Below, in pieces: positions 7,961 to 13,872 of a DNA stretch of 13,872 nucleotides. The stretch is from Streptomyces sp. NRRL WC-3549. Its GTDB lineage: Bacteria > Actinomycetota > Actinomycetes > Streptomycetales > Streptomycetaceae. Below the pieces are notes generated by a model that was not told where the DNA came from, made no database searches, and worked only from the letters and a program-made list of their open reading frames with translations. The position numbers and the translations under genes were made by a program. Each line of letters begins with the position of its first letter. The stretch's first letter is position 1. The stretch covers positions 13,486-27,357 of the forward strand of contig NZ_KL585398.1 in assembly GCF_000721935.1 (NCBI RefSeq). The letters run 5' to 3'.

Positions 7961-9568
7961 TCAGCGCAGGTAACCGAGGACGGTCATCATGCCCGCCTCG
8001 GCGTGGTAGACGTTGTGGCAGTGCAGCATCCACAGCCCCGGGTTGTCGGCGTCGAGGTCGACCGTCAGCGTGCGCCCGGGCAGGATCGCGGCGGTGTCCT
8101 TGCGGGCCCCGGGCGACGCGCCGCCGTCCCCGCCCGCGAGGGCGAAGGTGTGGCCGTGCAGATGCATCGGGTGCCACATCGAGGTGCGGTTGCTGAAGGT
8201 CAGCCGGACGCGTTCCCCGGCCTTCACCGGCAGGCGCACCGCCGGGTCGTACGGCTTCCTGTCGAAGGCCCAGTCGTACGCCGCCATGGAACCGGTGAGC
8301 GTGATCGGGACCGTGCGGTCGGGTTCGCGCTCCGCGAGGGCCACCGACGCGTCGGCGGTCAGCCGGTCGGCGGTGAGCACGGAGCCGTCCAGTTCCCTCG
8401 GCCGCACGGTGGCCGGCGGCAGCGCCCCCGTTCCCGTCCGCAGTACGGCCAGCGCCGACGCGCCCTTGCCCTCGGCGAGCGCGGTCAGCGGGAACACCCC
8501 GTCCCCGGCGGTGACCAGCACGTCGTAGCGTTCGCCCATCCCGAGCAGCAGGGCGTCGGTCTCGGTGTGACGGACGGGGAAGCCGTCGGAGTGCGTCACG
8601 GTCATCCGGTGGCCGCCGAGCGCCAGCCGGAACGCCGTGTCCCCGCCGGCGTTGATCACCCGCAGCCGGATGCGGTCGCCGGGCCGCGCGTCGAAGACCG
8701 AGGGGGACGTCGCCGTACGGCCGTTGACCAGGTAGTACGCATAGTCGACGTCGCCCGCGTGCCCGCCGAGCAGCTCGCTGTCGGAGGCGTCGAGCAGATG
8801 CGAGGGCGCGCCCTCGGCCCCCTTGCCCGAAGCGCTGCCCGCCGTGCCCGAAGCGTCGCCCGCGCCGTGCCCCGACGCGTCGTGGCCGCCGCCCGCGCCC
8901 TGCGTGAGCTCGTCCAGGACCGCGTCGGGGGTGGAGCCGTCCACCCCGTCGAGCCAGTCGTCGAGGACGACCACCCACTCCTTGTCGTACGCGAGCGGTT
9001 CCTTCGGGTCGTCGACGATCAGCGGCGCGTACAGTCCACGGTCCAGCTGGACGCCCGTGTGCGGGTGGAACCAGTACGTCCCCGGCTGGGTCACCGCGAA
9101 GCGGTACGTGAACTCCGCGCCCGCCTCGACCGGCCGCTGGGTCAGCCCCGGTACCCCGTCCATGTCGTTGCGCAGGGACAGGCCGTGCCAGTGCAACGAG
9201 GTCGAGCTGGGCAGGTGGTTGGCGAGCGTGAGCTCCAGGGTGTCGCCCGCCGTGACCCGTACCGCCTCACCGGGCAGCCGGTCCCCGTACGACCAGGTCG
9301 GGACGGTGACGCCGTCCCCGAGTTCGAGGCGCGAGGCGGTCGCGGTGAGGGAGACCTTCCGCAGCGGGCCCGTGCCCCGCTCGGCCTCCCTGGCCACGAC
9401 CTCCGGCCCGTCGGGCGCGACGTAGGTGTCGGCGGCGGCGGCCTGAGGGGCCGCCGGGGCCGCGGGAGGGGGCAGGGGGGCGGCGTGGGCCCGGGAGGAC
9501 AGGGCCGCTGTGCCCGCCAGGGCGATACCGGCGCCGAGGACGGTGCGACGATTGGGCATTTCAGACAT
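7961..9568 (-). CDS. Tat-exported three-domain multicopper oxidase (laccase-like)
   Basis: The 535-residue protein (from ATG 9568) starts with a twin-arginine signal: NRRTVLGAGIALAGTAAL with R7-R8 and likely cleavage after AHA at 29, so it acts outside the membrane. All four copper-ligand motifs are present: HWH at 126-128, HPH at 168-170, HPMHLHGH with H466/H469/H471, and HCHNVYHAEAGM with H516, C517, H518, H522 and axial M527. That predicts a type 1 copper and a trinuclear cluster reducing O2 to water. The substrate could be phenols or Cu(I). A Gly/Ser/His-rich insert spans ~223-257. The start is uncertain: ATG 9568 has no close Shine-Dalgarno, GTG 9577 has GGGAG four bases away, and ATG 9559 also precedes the signal peptide. 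The gene is last in a minus-strand block with DUF3105, DUF305 and CBS genes, which suggests a copper-handling role. Confidence 0.92.
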   Translation of the reverse strand: MSEMPNRRTVLGAGIALAGTAALSSRAHAAPLPPPAAPAAPQAAAADTYVAPDGPEVVAREAERGTGPLRKVSLTATASRLELGDGVTVPTWSYGDRLPGEAVRVTAGDTLELTLANHLPSSTSLHWHGLSLRNDMDGVPGLTQRPVEAGAEFTYRFAVTQPGTYWFHPHTGVQLDRGLYAPLIVDDPKEPLAYDKEWVVVLDDWLDGVDGSTPDAVLDELTQGAGGGHDASGHGAGDASGTAGSASGKGAEGAPSHLLDASDSELLGGHAGDVDYAYYLVNGRTATSPSVFDARPGDRIRLRVINAGGDTAFRLALGGHRMTVTHSDGFPVRHTETDALLLGMGERYDVLVTAGDGVFPLTALAEGKGASALAVLRTGTGALPPATVRPRELDGSVLTADRLTADASVALAEREPDRTVPITLTGSMAAYDWAFDRKPYDPAVRLPVKAGERVRLTFSNRTSMWHPMHLHGHTFALAGGDGGASPGARKDTAAILPGRTLTVDLDADNPGLWMLHCHNVYHAEAGMMTVLGYLR

Positions 9569-9576
9569 ATTGCGCA

Positions 9577-9605
9577 CCGTACTCCCGTGAGGTAGAGGAG
9601 TACGG
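9577..9605 (-). promoter_or_regulatory. 9-bp inverted repeat over the multicopper oxidase ribosome-binding site
   Basis: CCGTACTCC (9577-9585) and GGAGTACGG (9597-9605) are perfect complements separated by 11 bases, just upstream of the oxidase start. On the minus-strand mRNA the second arm is GGAGTACGG preceding TGCGCAATATG. It contains the only plausible Shine-Dalgarno (GGGAG, complement of 9582-9586), paired with ACTCC. It could be an RNA hairpin limiting translation or a DNA operator. Confidence 0.45.
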
Positions 9606-9706
9606 CCCCGAAACACCGACGACCCGGTGTCCCCCCGTGCGCACCGTTCACTCACACGGTTCACGTACGGGGAGCACCGGGCCGGGGCGGCGGGCCGGGC
9701 GCGGAG

Positions 9707-10132
9707 TCAGGCGTACGTGTACACCCGCTCCGCCCAGCCGGCGACCTGCTCGTCGGAGAGGTGCCGGGCCAGATCGGCCTCACTGATCATGCCGACGAGC
9801 TTCTTGTCCTCGATGACCGGGAGCCGGCGGATGCGGTGGCTCTGCATCTCGTCCAGCACCGCCTCCACCTCGGCCGCCGCGTCGATCCAGCGCGGGGTGC
9901 CGTCGCAGAGGTCGCCCGCGGTCACCTCGGACGGATCGTGCCCGGCCGCCACGCACTTGATGACGATGTCGCGGTCGGTGATGATGCCGACCATCCGGTC
10001 CTGCTCACCGTTGGCGGAGACGGGCAGGGCTCCCACCTTGTGGTCCCGCATCATCTGCGCCGCGCGGTCGAGCGTCTCGTGCGCCGGGATCCACTGGGCC
10101 CCGGTGCTCATGATGTCCTTGGCGGTGGTCAT
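9707..10132 (-). CDS. Two-CBS-domain protein, Hrp1-like
   Basis: The 141-residue protein starts at ATG 10132 with AGGAGGAG a few bases upstream. It consists of two CBS domains: the first at ~5-62 (AKDIMSTGAQWIPAHETLDR through HKVGALPV to GIITDRDIVIK), the second at ~70-127 (PRWIDAAAEVEAVLDEMQSH, IRRLPVIEDKKLVGMISEAD). The whole protein closely resembles mycobacterial hypoxic response protein 1 (Hrp1, Rv2626c), which opens MTTARDIM and shares the TDRDIVIK and EADIARHL segments. CBS pairs usually bind adenine nucleotides, so a cytosolic or secreted sensor role is likely, but no catalytic domain is attached and the ligand is unknown. It lies between DUF305 (163 bases upstream) and the multicopper oxidase (138 bases downstream). 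I saw no clear DosR box. Confidence 0.9.
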   Translation of the reverse strand: MTTAKDIMSTGAQWIPAHETLDRAAQMMRDHKVGALPVSANGEQDRMVGIITDRDIVIKCVAAGHDPSEVTAGDLCDGTPRWIDAAAEVEAVLDEMQSHRIRRLPVIEDKKLVGMISEADLARHLSDEQVAGWAERVYTYA

Positions 10133-10223
10133 GGAACTCCTCCTGCGTGCCGGTGGGCATGCCGTACGACCCCGAGCCGTATCCATTCTCCCGGCCGCCT
10201 CCGGCGCCCGCCACCGCTGACAT

Positions 10224-10275
10224 CACCCGCGCGGGTGTACGCCGTACAAGCCGGGCGTATTCACCCGCACGGGTG
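10224..10275. promoter_or_regulatory. Two near-identical 14-bp palindromes upstream of the CBS gene
   Basis: CACCCGCGCGGGTG (10224-10237) and CACCCGCACGGGTG (10262-10275) differ at one base and lie 38 bases apart, about 92 to 143 bases upstream of the CBS gene start. Paired palindromes of this kind usually bind a dimeric repressor. The half-site ACCCG/CGGGT loosely recalls, but does not match, copper-sensor CsoR operators. The regulator is unknown. Confidence 0.45.
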
Positions 10276-10288
10276 CGCAGGGGACGGG

Positions 10289-10306
10289 CCCGCCCCTACG
10301 GGCGGG
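10289..10306 (-). terminator. Hairpin at the DUF305 stop codon
   Basis: CCCGCCC (10289-10295) pairs with GGGCGGG (10300-10306) around a 4-base loop. The TAG stop of the DUF305 gene (10298-10296) is inside it. It is short but very G/C-rich, and could weakly terminate or protect the end of the DUF3105-DUF305 transcript. Confidence 0.35.
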
Positions 10307-10985
10307 GGGCGGCACCCCGCTCGGCCAGCATCCCGGCCATCAGGTCCAGCTCGGACCGCTGCGCGTCCACCATGCCCTGGGCGAGCCGTTTCTCGGCCGG
10401 TACCGCGCACAGCTCGGCGCACCCCTCGGCCATGGTGACGCCGCCCTCGTGGTGGTCGGTCATCAGCTGGAGGAAGAGGACCTCGGCCTCCCTGCCCTCG
10501 GCCGCTCCGAGCCGCTTCATCTCGGTCCGGGTCGCCATGCCCGGCATCAGGGCCCCGTCGTGGGGCTCGAACCCGGCCGCGCCGTGTCCCCCATGGCCTT
10601 GGTGACCGGCCATCCACGCCATGGGCTCCTCGCCCGCGGGAGCCGTCTTCGGCAGTTCCCACAGGTCCAGCCAGCCGAGCAGCATGCCCCGTTGGTTGGC
10701 CTGTGTGTTGGCGATGTCGTACGCGAGCCGCCGCACGTCCTCGTCCTGCGTGCGGTCGCGCACCACGAACGACATCTCCACCGCCTGCTGGTGGTGCACG
10801 GCCATCTCCCGGGCGAAGCCGGCGTCCGCCGAATCGGCCGACGGCGCACGCGGGGCGGGTGCGGCGGCCGGGGCGGCGCCGTCGCCCCGTGCGGTGGCGA
10901 CCGTGGCCGCCCCCGCGCACACCAGGGCGAGCGCCACCACGGATCCCGCCAGCCACTGCGTACGCCGGACGCGCGCCGGGCTCAC
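10296..10985 (-). CDS. DUF305 domain protein, exported or membrane-anchored
   Basis: The 229-residue protein starts at GTG 10985, overlapping the DUF3105 stop in a GTGA, so translation is probably coupled. Residues 6-30 (VRRTQWLAGSVVALALVCAG) form a signal peptide or membrane anchor, followed by an Ala/Pro-rich linker. The DUF305 domain is duplicated in pattern: FAREMAVHHQQAVEM (H64, H65, M71) and LQLMTDHHEGGVTMAE (H178, H179). Between them lies a His/Met-rich stretch (~121-150, with GHQGHGGHG and PHDGALMPGM). DUF305 proteins have a ferritin-like fold, and some, such as cyanobacterial CopM, bind copper outside the membrane. Copper binding here is inferred from the His/Met content and from the multicopper oxidase in the same block. 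The lipobox (ALVC) is not canonical. Confidence 0.9.
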   Translation of the reverse strand: MSPARVRRTQWLAGSVVALALVCAGAATVATARGDGAAPAAAPAPRAPSADSADAGFAREMAVHHQQAVEMSFVVRDRTQDEDVRRLAYDIANTQANQRGMLLGWLDLWELPKTAPAGEEPMAWMAGHQGHGGHGAAGFEPHDGALMPGMATRTEMKRLGAAEGREAEVLFLQLMTDHHEGGVTMAEGCAELCAVPAEKRLAQGMVDAQRSELDLMAGMLAERGAAPRP

Positions 10986-11656
10986 CCGTCGACCCCGCCG
11001 GTGCACGGCGCACCCGGCTCGGGCGTCTGCGCCCCCTGGACGTACTGGGCGAAGAACTGGGCCACCCGCCCGTCGTCCGCACCGTCCACCGTCACCTGCT
11101 TGCCCCAGGCGGTCAGCATGATCGTCCCGGCCTGGCCCTCGTACGGGCTCATCAGCGAGTACGGGGTGCTCTCCACCCGGGACGCCAGCTTCCGCACATC
11201 GGCGTCGGCCGCCTTGCCGTTGTACGTCACCCACACCGCCCCGTGCTCCAGGGCGTGCACGGCGTTGACGTTCGGGACGGCCTTCTCGTACACGACGCCG
11301 TCGCAGTTGAGCCAGGCCGGGTTGTGGTCGCCGCCCACCGGAGGCTCCATCGGGTACGTGACGTCGGTGGTGACGTGGTTGCGGGTCAACTCCTTCGCGT
11401 CCCACGTCTTCTCACCCGCGATCGGCCCGTCGGCGGGGGCGGGCCGCTCCTGCCCGGGCTGCTTGGCGTCCTGTGCGGTGGAGTCCCCGGTCCGCTCGCT
11501 CGCCTCCGACCTCTCCAGCAGCGTGTACGAGCCGAAACCGAGCAGACCGGCGACCACGAGGGCGCTCACCCCTATGGCGACGGCGCGGTTACGGCTGCCG
11601 CGCGCACGGTCGGTGCCGGGCGTCGGGTCCACGGGGGGCCTGTGGTCGAAGCTCAT
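10982..11656 (-). CDS. DUF3105 membrane-anchored protein
   Basis: The 224-residue protein starts at ATG 11656 with AAAGGA eight bases upstream. A short cytoplasmic basic segment (1-24) precedes one membrane helix (~25-47, AVAIGVSALVVAGLLGFGSY), then a charged linker and an extracytoplasmic DUF3105 domain (~80-218). Conserved residues fit that family: PPVGGDHNPAWLNCDGVVYE (H111, W115, C118) and VHALEHGAVWVTY (H134, E137, H138). A second Cys lies at C218. The His/Cys pattern suggests metal binding or redox function, but the family has no settled role. It is the first gene of a two-gene operon with DUF305 (4-bp overlap), a pairing I recall as common in actinobacteria. It is divergent from glnA2, with 252 bases between. 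Confidence 0.88.
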   Translation of the reverse strand: MSFDHRPPVDPTPGTDRARGSRNRAVAIGVSALVVAGLLGFGSYTLLERSEASERTGDSTAQDAKQPGQERPAPADGPIAGEKTWDAKELTRNHVTTDVTYPMEPPVGGDHNPAWLNCDGVVYEKAVPNVNAVHALEHGAVWVTYNGKAADADVRKLASRVESTPYSLMSPYEGQAGTIMLTAWGKQVTVDGADDGRVAQFFAQYVQGAQTPEPGAPCTGGVDG

Positions 11657-11815
11657 GTCGTCGGTCCTTTGGCCAAGGGGGCGGGGGAGGGACGGAACAG
11701 GTCGAACGGGCGCGGGACACGGGTCACCAGAGCCCCCAGGAAGCCCCGGTGCCCCTTGCACACCGCGCGCGCCGATCGTAGTGGGTAGGCGAGTGCCCTC
11801 TCTCACACCGAGTGC

Positions 11816-11831
11816 GTAATGTGGGTGAAAT
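11816..11831 (+). promoter_or_regulatory. GlnR-like half site upstream of glnA2
   Basis: GTAAT (11816-11820), six bases, GAAAT (11827-11831) resembles one a/b half of the actinobacterial GlnR box (GTnAC-N6-GAAAC), with one mismatch in each pentamer. The next expected half (11838-11853: TCGTG, six bases, GAGTG) matches poorly. It lies 78 bases before the glnA2 ATG, in the 252-base gap shared with the divergent DUF3105 gene. A TTGCAC-N17-TAGTGG pair at 11756-11784 is a weak promoter candidate. I see nothing else distinctive in this gap. Confidence 0.25.
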
Positions 11832-11908
11832 CCCGGGTCGTGATACTGGAGTGTCCCCTCTCCCCCGGGCGGTGGTGCACATACCGTCTGAACTGCAAGG
11901 ATGTGGCA

Positions 11909-13260
11909 ATGGACAAGCAGCAGGAATTCGTCCTCAGGACGCTTGAGGAGCGCGACATCCGCTTCGTACGGCTGTGGTTCACCGATGTGCTCGGCTACCT
12001 CAAGTCCGTCGCCGTGGCCCCCGCCGAGCTGGAGCAGGCCTTCGACGAGGGCATCGGCTTCGACGGCTCGGCCATCGAGGGCTTCGCCCGGGTCTACGAG
12101 TCCGACATGATCGCCAAGCCGGACCCGGGCACGTTCCAGATCCTGCCCTGGCGCGCCGAGGCCCCGGGCACCGCCCGGATGTTCTGCGACATCCTGATGC
12201 CCGACGGCTCGCCGTCCTTCGCCGACCCGCGCTACGTCCTCAAGCGCATCCTCGCCAAGACCTCGGACCTGGGCTTCACCTTCTACACCCACCCCGAGAT
12301 CGAGTTCTTCCTGCTGAAGGACAAGCCGGTCGACGGCTCCCGCCCGACCCCCGCCGACAGCTCCGGCTACTTCGACCACACCCCGCAGAACGTCGGCATG
12401 GACTTCCGCCGCCAGGCGATCACCATGCTCGAATCCATGGGCATCTCGGTCGAGTTCAGCCACCACGAGGGCGCCCCCGGCCAGCAGGAGATCGACCTCC
12501 GGTACGCCGACGCGCTCTCCACGGCCGACAACATCATGACCTTCCGCCTGGTCATGAAGCAGGTCGCGCTGGAACAGGGCGTGCAGGCCACCTTCATGCC
12601 GAAGCCCTTCTCGGAGTACCCGGGTTCGGGCATGCACACCCACCTCTCCCTCTTCGAGGGCGACCGCAACGCCTTCTACGAGTCGGGCGCCGAGTACCAG
12701 CTCTCCAAGGTCGGCCGCTCCTTCATCGCCGGCCTGCTGACGCACGCGGCGGAGATCTCCGCCGTCACCAACCAGTGGGTCAACTCCTACAAGCGCATCT
12801 GGGGCTGTCTCTTATTGTGTATAAGAGACAGCCCTCGTACATCTGCTGGGGCCACAACAACCGCTCCGCACTGATCCGCGTCCCGATGTACAAGCCGGGC
12901 AAGACCGGCTCGGCCCGCGTCGAGGTCCGCTCCATCGACTCGGGCGCCAACCCGTACCTCACGTACGCGGTGCTGCTCGCGGCGGGCCTCAAGGGCATCG
13001 AGGAGGGCTACGAACTCCCGGCCGGCGCCGACGACGACGTCTGGGCCCTCTCCGACTCGGAGCGCCGCGCGATGGGCATCGAGCCGCTGCCGCAGAACCT
13101 GGGCGAGGCGATCGCGCTGATGGAGAAGAGCGAGCTGGTCGCGGAGACGCTGGGCGAGCACGTCTTCGACTTCTTCCTGCGCAACAAGAAGCAGGAGTGG
13201 GAGGAGTACCGCAGCGAGGTCACCGCTTTTGAGCTGAAGAACTTGCTGCCGGTGCTGTAA
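11909..13260 (+). CDS. glnA2: Gamma-glutamylpolyamine synthetase GlnA2 (glutamine synthetase family), frame broken by adapter sequence
   Basis: Translation starts at ATG 11909 (MDKQQEFVLRTLEERDIRF), with AAGGA about eight bases upstream. The glutamine-synthetase-family fold is intact on both sides of a break: GFDGSAIEGF, EIEFFLL (E130, E132), GQQEIDLRYADAL, KPFSEYPGSGMHTHLSL and NSYKRIWG up to G299. After the break come PSYICWGHNNRSALIRVP, then VEVRSIDSGANPYL and the end FELKNLLPVL. The break is a 27-base transposon-adapter palindrome (12805-12831) replacing about 36 native bases that should encode a roughly 12-residue loop. This shifts the frame by net -10. The remaining 299 plus 142 residues fit a family length of about 453. 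The sequence closely resembles S. coelicolor GlnA2 (SCO2241), which glutamylates polyamines such as putrescine and spermidine rather than ammonia. The chromosomal gene is almost certainly whole. Confidence 0.9.
12805..12831. other. Tn5 mosaic-end (Nextera-type) adapter junction inside glnA2
   Basis: CTGTCTCTTAT (12805-12815) is the start of the reverse-complement Tn5 mosaic end. TGTGTATAAGAGACAG (12816-12831) is the last 16 bases of the forward mosaic end. Together they form a 27-base palindrome with 11-bp arms, as made when adapter ends join in library preparation or assembly. The mosaic end is an engineered hybrid of IS50 ends, so natural origin is very unlikely. There is no transposase and no 9-bp target duplication at the flanks. 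Confidence 0.95.
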
Positions 13261-13272
13261 CACCCGCACGAC

Positions 13273-13305
13273 CCCGGGCCGACGGTGCGCCACCGTCGGC
13301 CCGGG
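13273..13305 (+). terminator. Strong hairpin terminator after glnA2
   Basis: The arms 13273-13287 and 13291-13305 (CCCGGGCCGACGGTG and its exact complement) give a perfect 15-bp stem with a 3-base loop, followed by CTGTTT. It starts 13 bases after the glnA2 stop. Confidence 0.85.
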
Positions 13306-13411
13306 CTGTTTCGGCCGGGTCGGCCGCCCAGCTCCTCCGGCTCACCGGCGCCAAGCCGGCACCCGCTCCTGAGCCGTGTGGTGCCCGGCCCGAAAAAAGT
13401 TCTGGCGGTGA

Positions 13412-13438
13412 TGTCGAGAACGCGTGGCCCGCTCCGTC
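13412..13438 (+). promoter_or_regulatory. ECF42-type sigma factor promoter of the DGPF gene
   Basis: TGTCGA (13412-13417), a 17-base spacer and CGTC (13435-13438) match the reported ECF42 signature (TGTCGA at -35, CGA/TC at -10), which sits upstream of DGPF-family genes in Streptomyces. A short A-tract (13393-13398) lies upstream. The implied leader to the ATG at 13491 is about 45 bases. Confidence 0.6.
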
Positions 13439-13490
13439 CCCGTAGTGAGCGTGGCCAGAATGGGCCGCACCAGCACCGAGGAGAGACATC

Positions 13491-13849
13491 ATGGCCAAGT
13501 ACCTGCTGCTCAAGCACTACCGGGGCGCCCCGGCCGCGGTCAACGACGTGCCCATGGACCGGTGGACGCCCGAGGAGATCTCGGCCCACATGCGGTACAT
13601 GCAGGACTTCGCGGACCGGCTCGAAGGGACCGGGGAGTTCGTCGACGGCCAGGCGCTCGCCCCGGAGGGGACCTTCGTCCGGTACGACGGCGAAGGGCGT
13701 CCGCCGGTCACCGACGGACCGTTCGCCGAGACGAAGGACCTCATCGCCGGCTGGATGGTGATCGACGTCGACAGCTACGAGCGCGCCGTCGAGCTGGCCG
13801 GGGAGCTGTCCGCGGCCCCCGGCGCGGGCGGGAAGCCGATCCACGAGTG
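13491..13849 (+). CDS. YCII/DGPF-domain protein, 3' truncated by adapter at the contig end
   Basis: The start is ATG 13491 with GAGGAG seven bases upstream. The protein opens MAKYLLLKHYRG and carries the family signature VTDGPFAETKDLIAGWMVID (D75-G76-P77-F78). Genuine sequence runs to the PIHE segment at residues ~115-118. Bases from 13850 on are adapter, and the codons they make (CCLLYTSL) are false. Only a few residues should be missing, because such proteins are usually about 120-130 residues. DGPF proteins are small cytosolic proteins with a YCII-like ferredoxin fold and no established reaction. In actinobacteria they are often encoded next to, and controlled by, ECF42 sigma factors. The promoter upstream fits that, so the sigma gene is probably just past the window. 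Confidence 0.88.
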
Positions 13850-13872
13850 CTGTCTCTTATACACATCTCTGA
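13850..13872 (+). other. Nextera-type adapter at contig end
   Basis: CTGTCTCTTATACACATCT (13850-13868) is the complete 19-base Tn5 mosaic end. The last four bases, CTGA, are close to the start of the read-2 adapter extension (CCGA) with one mismatch. A read-1 extension with a two-base slip is the alternative. This is untrimmed adapter, not genomic DNA. Confidence 0.95.

Noticed and set aside
11657..12745. N-terminal extension of the DUF3105 gene into the antisense of glnA2
   Set aside because: The frame is open, but the ATG at 11656 has a good ribosome-binding site and precedes a normal anchor and domain. The extension would cross the divergent promoter region.
12805..12831. Miniature inverted-repeat element or Tn5/IS50 insertion in glnA2
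   Set aside because: The arms are the engineered mosaic end, not natural IS50 ends. There is no transposase and no 9-bp target duplication, about 36 native bases appear missing, and the same adapter occurs at the contig end.
11909..13260. glnA2 as a true pseudogene or two separate proteins
   Set aside because: Both halves are fully conserved in their own frames and join exactly at the adapter. The frameshift is fully explained by artefact.
1..13872. CRISPR arrays, tRNA or rRNA genes, prophage or insertion sequences
   Set aside because: I saw no regularly spaced repeats, no cloverleaf-compatible T-loop segment, no transposase or integrase motifs, and no rRNA-like sequence.

Overview
The window is high-GC DNA with strong third-position G/C bias, GTG starts, a rare TTA codon and gene families typical of Streptomyces. 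A Streptomyces or close relative is the best reading. The sequence looks like a contig from a draft genome. Tn5 (Nextera-type) mosaic-end adapter sequence sits inside one gene (12805-12831) and at the extreme right end (13850-13872).

Layout, left to right. (1) 1-2091, minus: an asparagine-synthase-like protein of the lasso-peptide-cyclase type, lacking the glutaminase cysteine and cut at its C-terminus by the window edge. (2) 2092-3058: a long non-coding stretch with a perfect 14-bp hairpin and a possible promoter. (3) 3059-4585, plus: an NsdA/NsdB-like regulator with an N-terminal HTH, an alpha-helical C-terminal part and a TTA (bldA-type) codon. (4) 4808-6061, plus: an FAD oxidoreductase of the L-2-hydroxyglutarate oxidase family with several altered active-site motifs, behind a promoter that resembles the recA-NDp/PafBC DNA-damage motif. 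(5) 6127-7881, minus: nadE, glutamine-dependent NAD+ synthetase, possibly leaderless. (6) 7961-11656, minus: a block that looks metal-related, in transcription order DUF3105 membrane protein, DUF305 protein (4-bp overlap), Hrp1-like two-CBS protein and Tat-exported multicopper oxidase. (7) 11909-13260, plus: glnA2, a glutamine-synthetase-family gamma-glutamylpolyamine synthetase, with its frame broken only by adapter sequence, followed by a 15-bp-stem terminator. (8) 13491 onward, plus: a YCII/DGPF protein behind a TGTCGA-N17-CGTC promoter of the ECF42 type, truncated by adapter.

How the genes may work together. Several proteins handle glutamine, ammonia or amide chemistry (AsnB-like, NadE, GlnA2), but they lie in separate transcription units and no shared operon is visible. 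The four-gene DUF3105/DUF305/CBS/multicopper-oxidase block is the best candidate for a functional module, probably envelope copper handling. Two near-identical 14-bp palindromes lie upstream of the CBS gene. A 9-bp inverted repeat covers the likely ribosome-binding site of the oxidase. I found no CRISPR array, no insertion sequence, no RNA gene and no convincing new defence or biosynthetic system. The most consequential oddity is technical, namely adapter contamination that mimics a frameshift.
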